Shown here: positions 32,437 to 40,441 of the stretch, piece after piece
How positions within the stretch are numbered: position 1 is the first letter of the stretch
How the letters are laid out: every line of letters starts with the position of its first letter
Source: Salinispirillum sp049115955
GTDB lineage: Bacteria > Pseudomonadota > Gammaproteobacteria > Pseudomonadales > Natronospirillaceae
NCBI GenBank assembly: GCA_049115955.1
Contig: JAGDZJ010000029.1
Coordinates: 17,665 to 81,664, forward strand
DNA length: 64,000 nt
Direction of reading: 5' to 3'
Translations under genes and position numbers: made by a program
The notes under the pieces: model-generated
What the model was told of the DNA's origin: nothing
Database searches by the model: none
Seen by the model: the letters and a program-made list of their open reading frames with translations, nothing else

Positions 32437-33568
32437 GGGTCAAGACAGCAGTCAGGAAAAAACAGAAGAACCCACGCCCCGAAAACTCGAGAAGGCCCGT
32501 GAAGACGGGCAGGTGGCGCGATCAAAGGAGTTGGCGACCACTGTCGTGCTCGTAGCGGCGGCGATGTCGTTCATTATGTTTGGTCCGTTGGTTGCGCGGC
32601 AGATGTTGGACGTGGCGACTTTCAACTTTGCCTTTGATCCTGCGGTGAAAGGAGATACGGCGTATATGTTCCGGCACATGGGGGCTTCCTTTAGTGCCAT
32701 GGGTATCGCTGTTGCACCGTTCTTCGCTGTGATGGTGCTGGCCGCTTTTGCAGGGCCTTTGGGCTTAGGTGGTTGGAATTTCACGACGAAGGCGCTGATG
32801 CCTAAAGGGTCGCGTATTAATCCTCTGGCTGGTATTAAGCGAATGTTCTCGCTGAACTCCTTGGTTGAGCTGCTTAAAGGCTATGCCAAGGTAGGTTTAG
32901 TGGCAACCATGGCGGTACTGATTTTATGGAGTCAAGTCGATGAACTGCGAGCCATTGCACGGGAGCCGACACGCCAAGCTATTGTCCATGCGGCGACTAT
33001 TTTAGGTTGGAGCTTTCTCTTAATGGCGTTGACGACTGCCATTATCGCGGCGGTGGACATTCCTTTTCAGATCTATTCGCACACCAAGAAACTAAAGATG
33101 ACGTTTCAAGAGGTGAAAGACGAATACAAAAATACCGAAGGTAAGCCTGAAGTTAAAGCCAAAATCCGCCAACTGCAGCGGCAGATGGCAGAAGGGCGCA
33201 TGATGTCCGATGTGCCGCAAGCGGACGTTATCATCACCAACCCGGAACACTATTCAGTGGCTCTAAAGTACGACCCCAACAGCATGCCTGCGCCGTTAAT
33301 GCTGGCGAAAGGTGTTGATGAAGTAGCGATGAAAATTCGTGAGATTGCGCGAGAAAACGGCATAAGCATTATCGAAATGCCACCTCTAGCGCGGGCACTG
33401 TATCACCATACCAAGGTGGGCGATGAAATTCCTGCCGAGCTGTATCTGGCCGTGGCACAGGTATTGGCCTATGTATTCCAAATGAACGAAGCGAAAAAAG
33501 GGCAAATGCCGCCGCCGGAGCGTAAGCCTAAGGTAGAGATACCACCTGACTTCCGCCGCGACGATTGA
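32429..33568 (+). CDS. flhB: FlhB, export specificity switch protein
   Basis: 379 aa. The start is GTG, with GGAGGTG 5 nt upstream inside fliR. The N-terminal segment (EKTEEPTPRKLEKAREDGQVARSKEL) and four membrane helices are typical. The cytosolic domain contains the autocleavage site, here NPEH rather than the common NPTH (codons AAC CCG GAA CAC near 33239-33250). The Asn-Pro bond that is cut is intact. The C-terminal part has VGDEIPAELYLAVAQVLAYVFQ. Cleavage lets FliK switch export from rod/hook to filament proteins. Confidence 0.97.
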   Translation: MAEGQDSSQEKTEEPTPRKLEKAREDGQVARSKELATTVVLVAAAMSFIMFGPLVARQMLDVATFNFAFDPAVKGDTAYMFRHMGASFSAMGIAVAPFFAVMVLAAFAGPLGLGGWNFTTKALMPKGSRINPLAGIKRMFSLNSLVELLKGYAKVGLVATMAVLILWSQVDELRAIAREPTRQAIVHAATILGWSFLLMALTTAIIAAVDIPFQIYSHTKKLKMTFQEVKDEYKNTEGKPEVKAKIRQLQRQMAEGRMMSDVPQADVIITNPEHYSVALKYDPNSMPAPLMLAKGVDEVAMKIREIARENGISIIEMPPLARALYHHTKVGDEIPAELYLAVAQVLAYVFQMNEAKKGQMPPPERKPKVEIPPDFRRDD

Positions 33569-33756
33569 GGTGAGTGCCTAAAAACTACTGAGCTCGCTAC
33601 GTTTTTAAACATCCACCTCCTAGTCGATCCCTTCACTACAAGTAAATTGTCCTTCTTACCCGGCGGCAACCTTTTGCCGCATTCTGGCAAGGGTTTTGCA
33701 AAGTTCCCGTAAGAATCTGTAAAGAGTCATCGTTTTGGCGTTTTAGGAAAATATTC
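33569..33756. other. flhB-flhA intergenic region
   Basis: 188 bp with no gene. It contains a GCGGCAA/TTGCCGC hairpin (33663-33669 and 33674-33680, loop CCTT) and the flhA sigma-54 promoter five bases after it. Confidence 0.6.
33685..33700 (+). promoter_or_regulatory. Sigma-54 promoter of flhA
   Basis: TGGCAAGGGTTTTGCA matches TGGCA-N6-TTGCA with the exact 10 nt between GG and GC, 57 bp before flhA. It likely drives flhA-flhF-fleN-fliA. Confidence 0.88.
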
Positions 33757-36000
33757 ATGGCAATGCCGGGTAGCAGTACGCTCCAGCAACTTAAGAACAT
33801 GGACCGCAGCACGTTGCTACGGGGTATGCGCGTGAATGCACAAAATGTATTGACGGGGCACTTGGGCGTTCCGTTGTTTTTGTTGGTGTTGCTCGCGTTT
33901 GTTACGCTGCCAATGCCCACGCCGGTGCTCGACCTGTTTTTCACCTTCAATATTGCATTGTCCATCATTGTTCTGTTGGTGACTATCTACGCTCTACGGC
34001 CTCTCGATTTCGCCGTATTTCCGTCCATACTGCTTGTTGCTACGCTGTTGCGTTTGGCCTTGAACGTAGCGTCTACGCGTGTGGTTTTGCTGTACGGTCA
34101 TGAGGGGGGAGACGCAGCCGGTAAAGTAATCGAAGCGTTCGGTGAAGTGCTGATTGGTGGCAACTACGCAGTCGGCTTAGTCGTGTTTGCTATCTTGATG
34201 ATCATTAACTTTGTCGTGGTTACCAAGGGTGCTGGCCGGGTTTCCGAGGTCAGCGCTCGTTTCACCTTGGATGCTATGCCTGGTAAGCAGATGGCCATTG
34301 ATGCCGACTTGAACGCGGGTTTGATTGATGCGGATGCGGCCAAATCCCGGCGTGCTGAAATCGCCCAAGAGGCTGACTTCTACGGCTCTATGGACGGTGC
34401 GTCGAAATTCGTGCGCGGTGATGCCGTGGCTGGCATCTTGATCCTGATCATAAACATCCTAGGCGGTATCGCCATCGGTATGGCGCAGCACGGCCTGAAC
34501 TTCGGTACCGCAGTTGAAAACTACGCGCTGCTGACCATCGGTGACGGCTTGGTGGCTCAGATTCCTTCTCTGCTGCTGTCGACCGCAGCGGCTATCATGG
34601 TGACTCGTAACTCCAGTAGCCAGGAAATGGGTGGCCAGATCACCGATCAGGTGCTGGGGTCTCCCCGTATCCTGGCTGTCGCCGCGGGTTTGTTGTGGGT
34701 GCTAGGGCTCGTTCCTGGCATGCCGCACATGGTATTTTTGGGCTTGGCTCTGGTGTTGACTATTACTGCATTGTGGACGTACTTGCGCAATAAGGAGGAC
34801 GCCGAGGAGTTAGCTGATGACATCGGACGCCCGGGTGGCGGTGGTGGCAAGGGTGGCGGTAAAGGCGGTGGCTTGCCCGGCAGTTCACCGGACGGGGTTG
34901 CGCCACGCCCAGGCAGCAGGGCGCAGGAAGGCACCTTGGAACAAGACAATAAAGAGCTCAGTTGGGACGATGTGCAGCCCGTTGATATGGTGGGCTTGGA
35001 AGTTGGCTATCGTTTGATACCTTTGGTGGACAAGTCACAAGGTGGCCAGCTGCTCGGGCGCATAAAAGGCGTGCGTAAGAAATTGTCGCAAGACGTTGGC
35101 TTCCTGATGCCGTCCATACACATTCGCGACAACTTGGATCTGTTGCCCAATCATTATCGTTTGACTCTGATGGGTGTAACAATTGCCGAAGCAGAGATCC
35201 ACCCTGAGCGCGATATGGCGATCAATCCCGGGCAGGTGTTCGGTGATATCGCGGGTATCGCCGCGAAAGATCCTGCCTTTGGTTTGGATGCGGTGTGGAT
35301 TGAATCCTCGCAAAAGGATCAAGCGCAAGCTCTAGGCTATACTGTAGTGGACGCCAGCACGGTGGTAGCGACGCACCTTAACCAGATTCTGTTCAAGCAT
35401 GCACACGAACTGCTGGGTCATGAAGAAGTTCAGAAGTTGTTGGATCAGTTGACGAAGAATTCGCCGAAACTGGCTGAAGAGCTGGTACCGAATACACTCA
35501 GTGTCAGCGCGCTGTTGAAAGTGCTGCAAAACCTGTTGCTGGAGCAGGTGCCTATACGCGATATGCGTACCATTGCTGAGGCCCTAACCAATGCCGGTAC
35601 TCAGGATACGTCGCAGTTGACGGCCGCAGCGCGTACCGCGCTGGCTCGATTGATCGTGCAGAACATCATCGGCAACGATACGGAAATGCCGGTTATGACA
35701 CTGGATCGCGATTTGGAACAGTTGTTGCAAAGAATCCTTCAGCAGGGTCAACAAAATGGCGGCGGCGATGCCGTTATGATTGAGCCTGCGTTAGCTGAAA
35801 AATTACAAGGATCTGTCAGTGAGTTGGTACGGCGCCTGGAAGCAGAAGGTAAGCCCGCCATATTGCTGGTGCCTGGGCCGCTGCGCATGATGCTGGCCCG
35901 TTTCTTCCGGTTTGCCGTGGATAACTTGAATGTACTGGCTTACGACGAAGTGCCGGAAAATAAAAGAATTACTGTAGTGGCTTCGGTCGGACAGTCTTAG
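33757..36000 (+). CDS. flhA: FlhA, type III export platform protein
   Basis: 747 aa, slightly longer than the usual 690-710. Eight N-terminal membrane helices include LRLALNVASTRVVLLYG. The FHIPEP loop carries RRAEIAQEADFYGSMDGASKF. A Gly/Lys/Pro-rich linker near residues 360-385 (GGGGGKGGGKGGG) precedes the cytosolic nonamer-forming domain (from WDDVQPVDMVGLEVGYRLIPLV). GGA lies 9 nt before the ATG. The linker connects to FliJ in other bacteria and is unusually Gly-rich here. Confidence 0.98.
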   Translation: MAMPGSSTLQQLKNMDRSTLLRGMRVNAQNVLTGHLGVPLFLLVLLAFVTLPMPTPVLDLFFTFNIALSIIVLLVTIYALRPLDFAVFPSILLVATLLRLALNVASTRVVLLYGHEGGDAAGKVIEAFGEVLIGGNYAVGLVVFAILMIINFVVVTKGAGRVSEVSARFTLDAMPGKQMAIDADLNAGLIDADAAKSRRAEIAQEADFYGSMDGASKFVRGDAVAGILILIINILGGIAIGMAQHGLNFGTAVENYALLTIGDGLVAQIPSLLLSTAAAIMVTRNSSSQEMGGQITDQVLGSPRILAVAAGLLWVLGLVPGMPHMVFLGLALVLTITALWTYLRNKEDAEELADDIGRPGGGGGKGGGKGGGLPGSSPDGVAPRPGSRAQEGTLEQDNKELSWDDVQPVDMVGLEVGYRLIPLVDKSQGGQLLGRIKGVRKKLSQDVGFLMPSIHIRDNLDLLPNHYRLTLMGVTIAEAEIHPERDMAINPGQVFGDIAGIAAKDPAFGLDAVWIESSQKDQAQALGYTVVDASTVVATHLNQILFKHAHELLGHEEVQKLLDQLTKNSPKLAEELVPNTLSVSALLKVLQNLLLEQVPIRDMRTIAEALTNAGTQDTSQLTAAARTALARLIVQNIIGNDTEMPVMTLDRDLEQLLQRILQQGQQNGGGDAVMIEPALAEKLQGSVSELVRRLEAEGKPAILLVPGPLRMMLARFFRFAVDNLNVLAYDEVPENKRITVVASVGQS

Positions 36001-36010
36001 GAGCGAGAGC

Positions 36011-37510
36011 ATGAAAGTACGTAAATTCATTGCGCGGAACATGTCAGAGGGTTTAAAACTCGTGGCCGCTGAACTGGGCGATGAGGCGATGATTCTGTCG
36101 AACCGCAAGGTGGCAGAAGGCATTGAGATACTTGCTGCGGTCAAGGCTGAAGACGAGGGCGACGATCCGATCGCTGCACCACCTATGGTTGCGCCAAAAG
36201 CGGCCGCTCCGGTCCCAGTGCCGTCTGCTCCCGTACCTGCTCCGGCTCAACCGACTGCATTAACGCGCGACTCCTTGCGCGAACTCATTGCACCGCGTTC
36301 CGCCATTAACCCGCAACCGCGTGAAACCATGCAAGACAGCATTATCCGTATGTCTGAGCAAGAAGGAGGCGGTGGCTTGACGCGTGACGCCTTGATGCAA
36401 CTGCTGACCAAACACAAAGATCCGCTGCAAGAGAAACGTCAAAAGCTGCGTGATCAGATTACCGAACAGAGCAAGCAGGAATTCGATGATGAATTGAATG
36501 ATGCCATGGCTAAGCCAGCGCGCTCTGCAAAACCGGCTGCGAAACCCGCAGCTCGTAAGCCTGCGCAGTTGTCTGAACCGAGAACGGCAACGCCGAAGCA
36601 ACAAGTACCGGTGCGGCCAGTGGCCAGCGCGGAGCAGCAAGAGCTGTCGGCGATGCGCGAAGAACTGACGGCCTTGCGGCAGTGGTTGGAGGTGCATGAG
36701 CGGCAGAACATTGGTGAGGCTGGTGGTCCATTGGCACAGCGCCTGATGTTGTGTGGCTTTGACAGCCGTTGTATTACCCCAATGGTTGAAAAGTATGGCG
36801 ATCAACTGGCTGATGATAGCTGGACTTTAGCATTGGAAAAAATCGCCAGTTTGGCGGAGAACAACGCCGAATGTCTGGTAAAACGTGGTGGAATCGCTGC
36901 TTTGGTTGGTCCTACAGGGGCCGGTAAAACGACTACTCTGTCAAAAATCGCCACCCGGTTTGCTATGCAGCACGGTGCCGATGCGCTGGGAATTATCTCT
37001 CTCGACCAATACCGTATTGGGGCGCACGAGCCAGTCAAAATTCTGGCACGCATTTTGGGCTGCGAGATTATCTTGCAGGATCAGTCCGACAATTTAGAAG
37101 AATCGCTGGCCAAGCTCAGTAATAAGAAGTTGATCTTGATCGATACCAACGGTTCCGAACGAGGCTTAACGGCCTATCTGGCTCAGTTAGGTCAGAGCGC
37201 GTTGGAACGTCACATTAAGCCTATTCTCGTGTTGCCGTCTAACTTGTCGGTACACAGTCTGCAAAACGCTTTCGCGCGATTCAGTGTGCTGAAACCACGC
37301 GGCATTATTTTGACCAAGTCGGATGAGAGTGCCGAGATTGGCCCCGTGCTCAGTCTCAGCCTACGAAAAAAAGTACCCTTGTTGTATTGGAGTGATGGCA
37401 CCTTGGTGCCGCAAGACCTCCATTTTGGTCAGGTTAAACGCCTGGTCGAGGAGAGTTATGCCAGCTTAAAGCGAGATTTCTCGGGGGCTAAAGTAGCCCT
37501 CACCGGATAG
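36011..37510 (+). CDS. flhF: FlhF, SRP-type GTPase for polar flagellum placement
   Basis: 499 aa in three parts. The N-terminal B domain begins MKVRKFIARNMSEGLKLVAAELGDEAMILS. A Pro/Ala-rich linker (about residues 55-210) follows. The NG domain has GPTGAGKTTTLSKIATR (P loop), ISLDQYRIGAHEPVKILA and ILIDTNGS-type G motifs. FlhF sets the polar site of the MS ring and works against FleN, encoded next. The start is 11 bp after flhA with GGAG upstream. Confidence 0.97.
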   Translation: MKVRKFIARNMSEGLKLVAAELGDEAMILSNRKVAEGIEILAAVKAEDEGDDPIAAPPMVAPKAAAPVPVPSAPVPAPAQPTALTRDSLRELIAPRSAINPQPRETMQDSIIRMSEQEGGGGLTRDALMQLLTKHKDPLQEKRQKLRDQITEQSKQEFDDELNDAMAKPARSAKPAAKPAARKPAQLSEPRTATPKQQVPVRPVASAEQQELSAMREELTALRQWLEVHERQNIGEAGGPLAQRLMLCGFDSRCITPMVEKYGDQLADDSWTLALEKIASLAENNAECLVKRGGIAALVGPTGAGKTTTLSKIATRFAMQHGADALGIISLDQYRIGAHEPVKILARILGCEIILQDQSDNLEESLAKLSNKKLILIDTNGSERGLTAYLAQLGQSALERHIKPILVLPSNLSVHSLQNAFARFSVLKPRGIILTKSDESAEIGPVLSLSLRKKVPLLYWSDGTLVPQDLHFGQVKRLVEESYASLKRDFSGAKVALTG

Positions 37511-37537
37511 TCTTGAAGTAAAGAGGCTGCTGGAGCT

Positions 37538-37566
37538 CTAGCAGTTGGAACCTAGCAGTTAGGAAC
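37538..37566 (+). repeat. Tandem 14/15-bp direct repeat before fleN
   Basis: CTAGCAGTTGGAAC (37538-37551) is followed at once by CTAGCAGTTAGGAAC (37552-37566), differing by one inserted A. It lies in the 65-bp flhF-fleN gap, just upstream of the fleN start, and no Shine-Dalgarno stronger than AGGAAC is visible. Confidence 0.7.
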
Positions 37567-37575
37567 AGGCCCATT

Positions 37576-38397
37576 ATGGCGAAACAGGAACCCGTTCAGG
37601 TAATTGCCGTTACCGGAGGTAAAGGCGGCGTTGGGAAGAGTAATGTGTCTATCAACGCAGCTGTGGCTATGGCAAAACTGGGCAAGCGCGTGGTGGTACT
37701 GGATGCTGACCTAGGGTTGGCAAATATTGACGTCTTGCTCGGCTTGCGGGCGACCCGTAACCTAGTGGATGTACTCGACGGTCGTTGTGGACTGAAAGAT
37801 GTCATGGTTGAGGGGCCGTGTGGTATCAAAGTTATTCCGGCATCGTCTGGTACGCCTTATATGGCCAACCTAGCAGAACAAGAGCATGCCGGTATTATTC
37901 ACGCCTTTTCATCGTTAGCGGATGAAATGGACGTATTGGTTGTTGATACCGCCGCGGGTATTTCCCGAACAGTCGTTAGTTTTGTCCGTGCCTGCCAAGA
38001 AGTGTTGGTCGTTGTATGCGACGAACCGACGTCGATCACCGATGCATACGCCCTCATCAAAGTCATTAATCATGACTACAATATGAACAGATTTCGCATT
38101 TTGGCCAATATGGTCAGAACCAAGAATGAGGGTATGCGGCTGTACCAGAAGCTCACCAGCGTAACAGAACGCTTCGTAGACGTTGCGTTACAGTATGCGG
38201 GTGAGATACCTTTTGATGACAACGTGCGTCGCGCAGTGCAAAAACAAAAGTCAGTGGTAGATGCGTACCCGAATACGAAAGCATCAATCGCTTATGAACA
38301 ATTAGCGCAACAGATGATACGGTGGCCATTGCCGACTTCGCCTAAAGGACACTTAGAGTTCTTTGTTGAGCGTTTGATTACTGGCAGTGTGAGATAG
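37576..38397 (+). CDS. fleN: FleN/FlhG, MinD-like flagellar number regulator
   Basis: 273 aa. The deviant Walker A is VTGGKGGVGKSNVSINAA, switch I/II segments are VVLDADLGLANIDVLLGL and VLVVDTAAGISRTVVSF, and a C-terminal amphipathic helix is expected. FleN keeps flagella at one per pole by restraining FlhF and FleQ ATPase activity. It lies between flhF and fliA, as in Pseudomonas and Vibrio. Confidence 0.97.
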   Translation: MAKQEPVQVIAVTGGKGGVGKSNVSINAAVAMAKLGKRVVVLDADLGLANIDVLLGLRATRNLVDVLDGRCGLKDVMVEGPCGIKVIPASSGTPYMANLAEQEHAGIIHAFSSLADEMDVLVVDTAAGISRTVVSFVRACQEVLVVVCDEPTSITDAYALIKVINHDYNMNRFRILANMVRTKNEGMRLYQKLTSVTERFVDVALQYAGEIPFDDNVRRAVQKQKSVVDAYPNTKASIAYEQLAQQMIRWPLPTSPKGHLEFFVERLITGSVR

Positions 38398-38421
38398 TGA
38401 ATGTTACAGGTGCCTCCTTTC

Positions 38422-39153
38422 ATGTATGAATCACAAAACAAAAGAAGCCAGATGGATGAGTTGGTGACAGCGCATGCCACCTTGGTCAAGCGTATTGCGC
38501 ACCATCTCATGGCTCGGCTGCCTGATACGGTACTGGCAGAAGATCTCATACAGGCAGGCATGATTGGTTTGATTGAAGCGGCTAAGAATTACGACCGTAC
38601 AAAAGGGGCTACGTTCGAAACGTATGCCGGTATTCGGATTCGTGGTTCGATGCTGGATGAAGTGCGCAAAGGTGATTGGGTACCGCGCAGCGTGCACCGC
38701 AACAGCCGTCGCGTGTCAGATGCCATACGCACGGTAGAAATGCGCGAATCGCGCGACGCTCAAGATCAAGAAGTCGCGGCAGAAATGGGCATATCGCTTG
38801 ATGAGTTTTACTCACTGTTGAAAGATACCCAGAATGCACGCTTGTTCAGTTTTGAAGAGTTGATGGAAAATTCGTCTTCTGGAGAGTCTGATCAAGCCTG
38901 GCACTCGGCCGTGGAGCAAGGCCCTTCATCGAGTCATGAATCGTCCAGTATGCATGCGTCTATGGTAGAAGCTATAAAAACACTACCCGAACGAGAGCAA
39001 CTCATACTATCCTTGTACTACGACGAAGAACTCAACTTAAAAGAGATCGGAGCAGTGCTTGGCGTCAGTGAATCGAGAGTCAGTCAGATTCATTCGCAGG
39101 CCACTCATCGACTCAGAGCCAGGTTAAGAGACTGGCGCGAAGGTGAAGAGTGA
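38422..39153 (+). CDS. fliA: FliA, flagellar sigma-28 factor
   Basis: 243 aa from the ATG at 38422, with AGGTG 9 nt upstream; an in-frame ATG at 38401 would add seven residues. Region 2 contains LVKRIAHHLMARLP and AGIRIRGSMLDEVRKGDWVPRSVHRNSR, the FliA-specific version. Region 4 is LPEREQLILSLYYDEELNLKEIGAVLGVSESRVSQIHSQA. It should read the promoters at 1555, 5133, 45222 and perhaps 39183. Its anti-sigma factor FlgM is not in this window. Confidence 0.98.
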   Translation: MYESQNKRSQMDELVTAHATLVKRIAHHLMARLPDTVLAEDLIQAGMIGLIEAAKNYDRTKGATFETYAGIRIRGSMLDEVRKGDWVPRSVHRNSRRVSDAIRTVEMRESRDAQDQEVAAEMGISLDEFYSLLKDTQNARLFSFEELMENSSSGESDQAWHSAVEQGPSSSHESSSMHASMVEAIKTLPEREQLILSLYYDEELNLKEIGAVLGVSESRVSQIHSQATHRLRARLRDWREGEE

Positions 39154-39182
39154 CGTATACCTGTATATTATTAAGTGTGTTT

Positions 39183-39209
39183 ATTAAAAAAGTTAATTTG
39201 CGCCGATAA
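39183..39209 (+). promoter_or_regulatory. Probable sigma-28 promoter of cheY
   Basis: A perfect -10 GCCGATAA (39202-39209) lies 34 bp before the cheY start. At the right spacing the -35 is poor (ATTAAAAA), so recognition would depend mostly on the -10. cheY is a sigma-28 gene in relatives. Confidence 0.5.
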
Positions 39210-39242
39210 CCTTAACAGGGTTTGCGTGTTTTGGAGGTAGCC

Positions 39243-39635
39243 TTGGATAAGAACATGAAAATTCTGGTGGTGGACGACTTTTCAACGATGCGTCGCATCG
39301 TTAAAAACCTGCTGCGGGATTTGGGGTTTACAAATACTCATGAAGCCGATGACGGTAGTACCGCTTGGCCAATGCTACAAAGTGGTGATTTCGATTTTCT
39401 GGTGACCGACTGGAATATGCCCGGCATGACAGGCATCGAACTGTTGCAGAAGGTGCGCGCGGATGATCGCCTCAAAACGCTCCCCGTTTTGATGGTGACT
39501 GCGGAAGCCAAACGAGATCAGATTGTTGCCGCAGCTCAGGCTGGCGTAAACGGTTATGTGGTCAAGCCCTTCACTGCTGCAGCGCTGAAAGAAAAAATCG
39601 AAAAGATTTTTGAGCGCGTGGATGCCAGCAAGTAA
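39243..39635 (+). CDS. cheY: CheY, chemotaxis response regulator
   Basis: A 130-aa single receiver domain. The acidic pocket is LVVDDFSTMRR, phospho-acceptor Asp is in FLVTDWNMPGM, Thr is in MVTAEA and Lys is in VVKPFT. The start is a TTG at 39243: GGAGG lies 5 nt before it, whereas the ATG four codons later would be 17 nt away. CheY~P binds the FliM peptide LLSQDEIDALL. cheZ follows 19 bp later. Confidence 0.97.
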   Translation: MDKNMKILVVDDFSTMRRIVKNLLRDLGFTNTHEADDGSTAWPMLQSGDFDFLVTDWNMPGMTGIELLQKVRADDRLKTLPVLMVTAEAKRDQIVAAAQAGVNGYVVKPFTAAALKEKIEKIFERVDASK

Positions 39636-39653
39636 CCGACTGACGGAGTAATT

Positions 39654-40430
39654 ATGAGTCAGACAGGTGCAGATAACGCCAGACAAGAATTTGAAGAACT
39701 TATCAAGCTCAAGTCGCACGAGTTGCAAGGGTTTATAGAGCGTGGCGACCTTAACGGTGCCATGAACATTATTCAGCAATTGCAAGATGCTCGCGAACAG
39801 ACACTGTACAAAGAGGTGGGTAGACTTACCCGCGGCCTTCACGACGCCATTACCAATTTTCATATCGATGCCAACCTCGACGAGGATTTCACGCAACTGT
39901 CTGAGATGGCCGATGCTACGGACCGCCTAGGTTATGTGGTGAAAATGACCGAGGACGCGGCCAACAAAACCATGGATAAGGTGGATGAGTGTATGCCCAT
40001 CGCCAACGACCTAGGTTTGGTTGCCGATGAATTGCGTAATGAATGGCAGCGCCTGTCACGACGTGAAATGTCAGCAGAAGAATTCCGGGAACTGTATTGG
40101 AAAATGGATCAGTTTCTTGATCGGTTGGGCGGCGATTCCAAGGCGCTGTACACCCATTTGTCTGACATCCTGTTGGCGCAGGATTTTCAAGACCTTACAG
40201 GTCAGGTCATTCAGCGCGTTACCGGTCTAGTGCGTGACGTAGAGAAGAGTCTCGTTGATCTTATGCTTTTGGCCAGTAAGGTCGAAAATGTCGCCGGTTT
40301 TACGCGCGAGAAAGCGCCAGAAAAAGAAAAAGATAGCTTGGCGGGTCATGGACCTACGGTTAAGCAGACCGAAGATACTGTATCGAGCCAAGATGATGTC
40401 GACGATTTATTGTCCAGTCTGGGCTTTTAG
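39654..40430 (+). CDS. cheZ: CheZ, CheY-P phosphatase
   Basis: 258 aa. A long helical hairpin carries the catalytic Gln in DILLAQDFQDLTGQVIQRV. The C-terminal CheY-binding peptide is DDVDDLLSSLGF. A variable linker lies between. Its presence next to cheY marks a gamma/beta-proteobacterial flagellar (F6-type) chemotaxis system. Confidence 0.97.
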   Translation: MSQTGADNARQEFEELIKLKSHELQGFIERGDLNGAMNIIQQLQDAREQTLYKEVGRLTRGLHDAITNFHIDANLDEDFTQLSEMADATDRLGYVVKMTEDAANKTMDKVDECMPIANDLGLVADELRNEWQRLSRREMSAEEFRELYWKMDQFLDRLGGDSKALYTHLSDILLAQDFQDLTGQVIQRVTGLVRDVEKSLVDLMLLASKVENVAGFTREKAPEKEKDSLAGHGPTVKQTEDTVSSQDDVDDLLSSLGF

Positions 40431-40441
40431 GGAGCTGTTGT

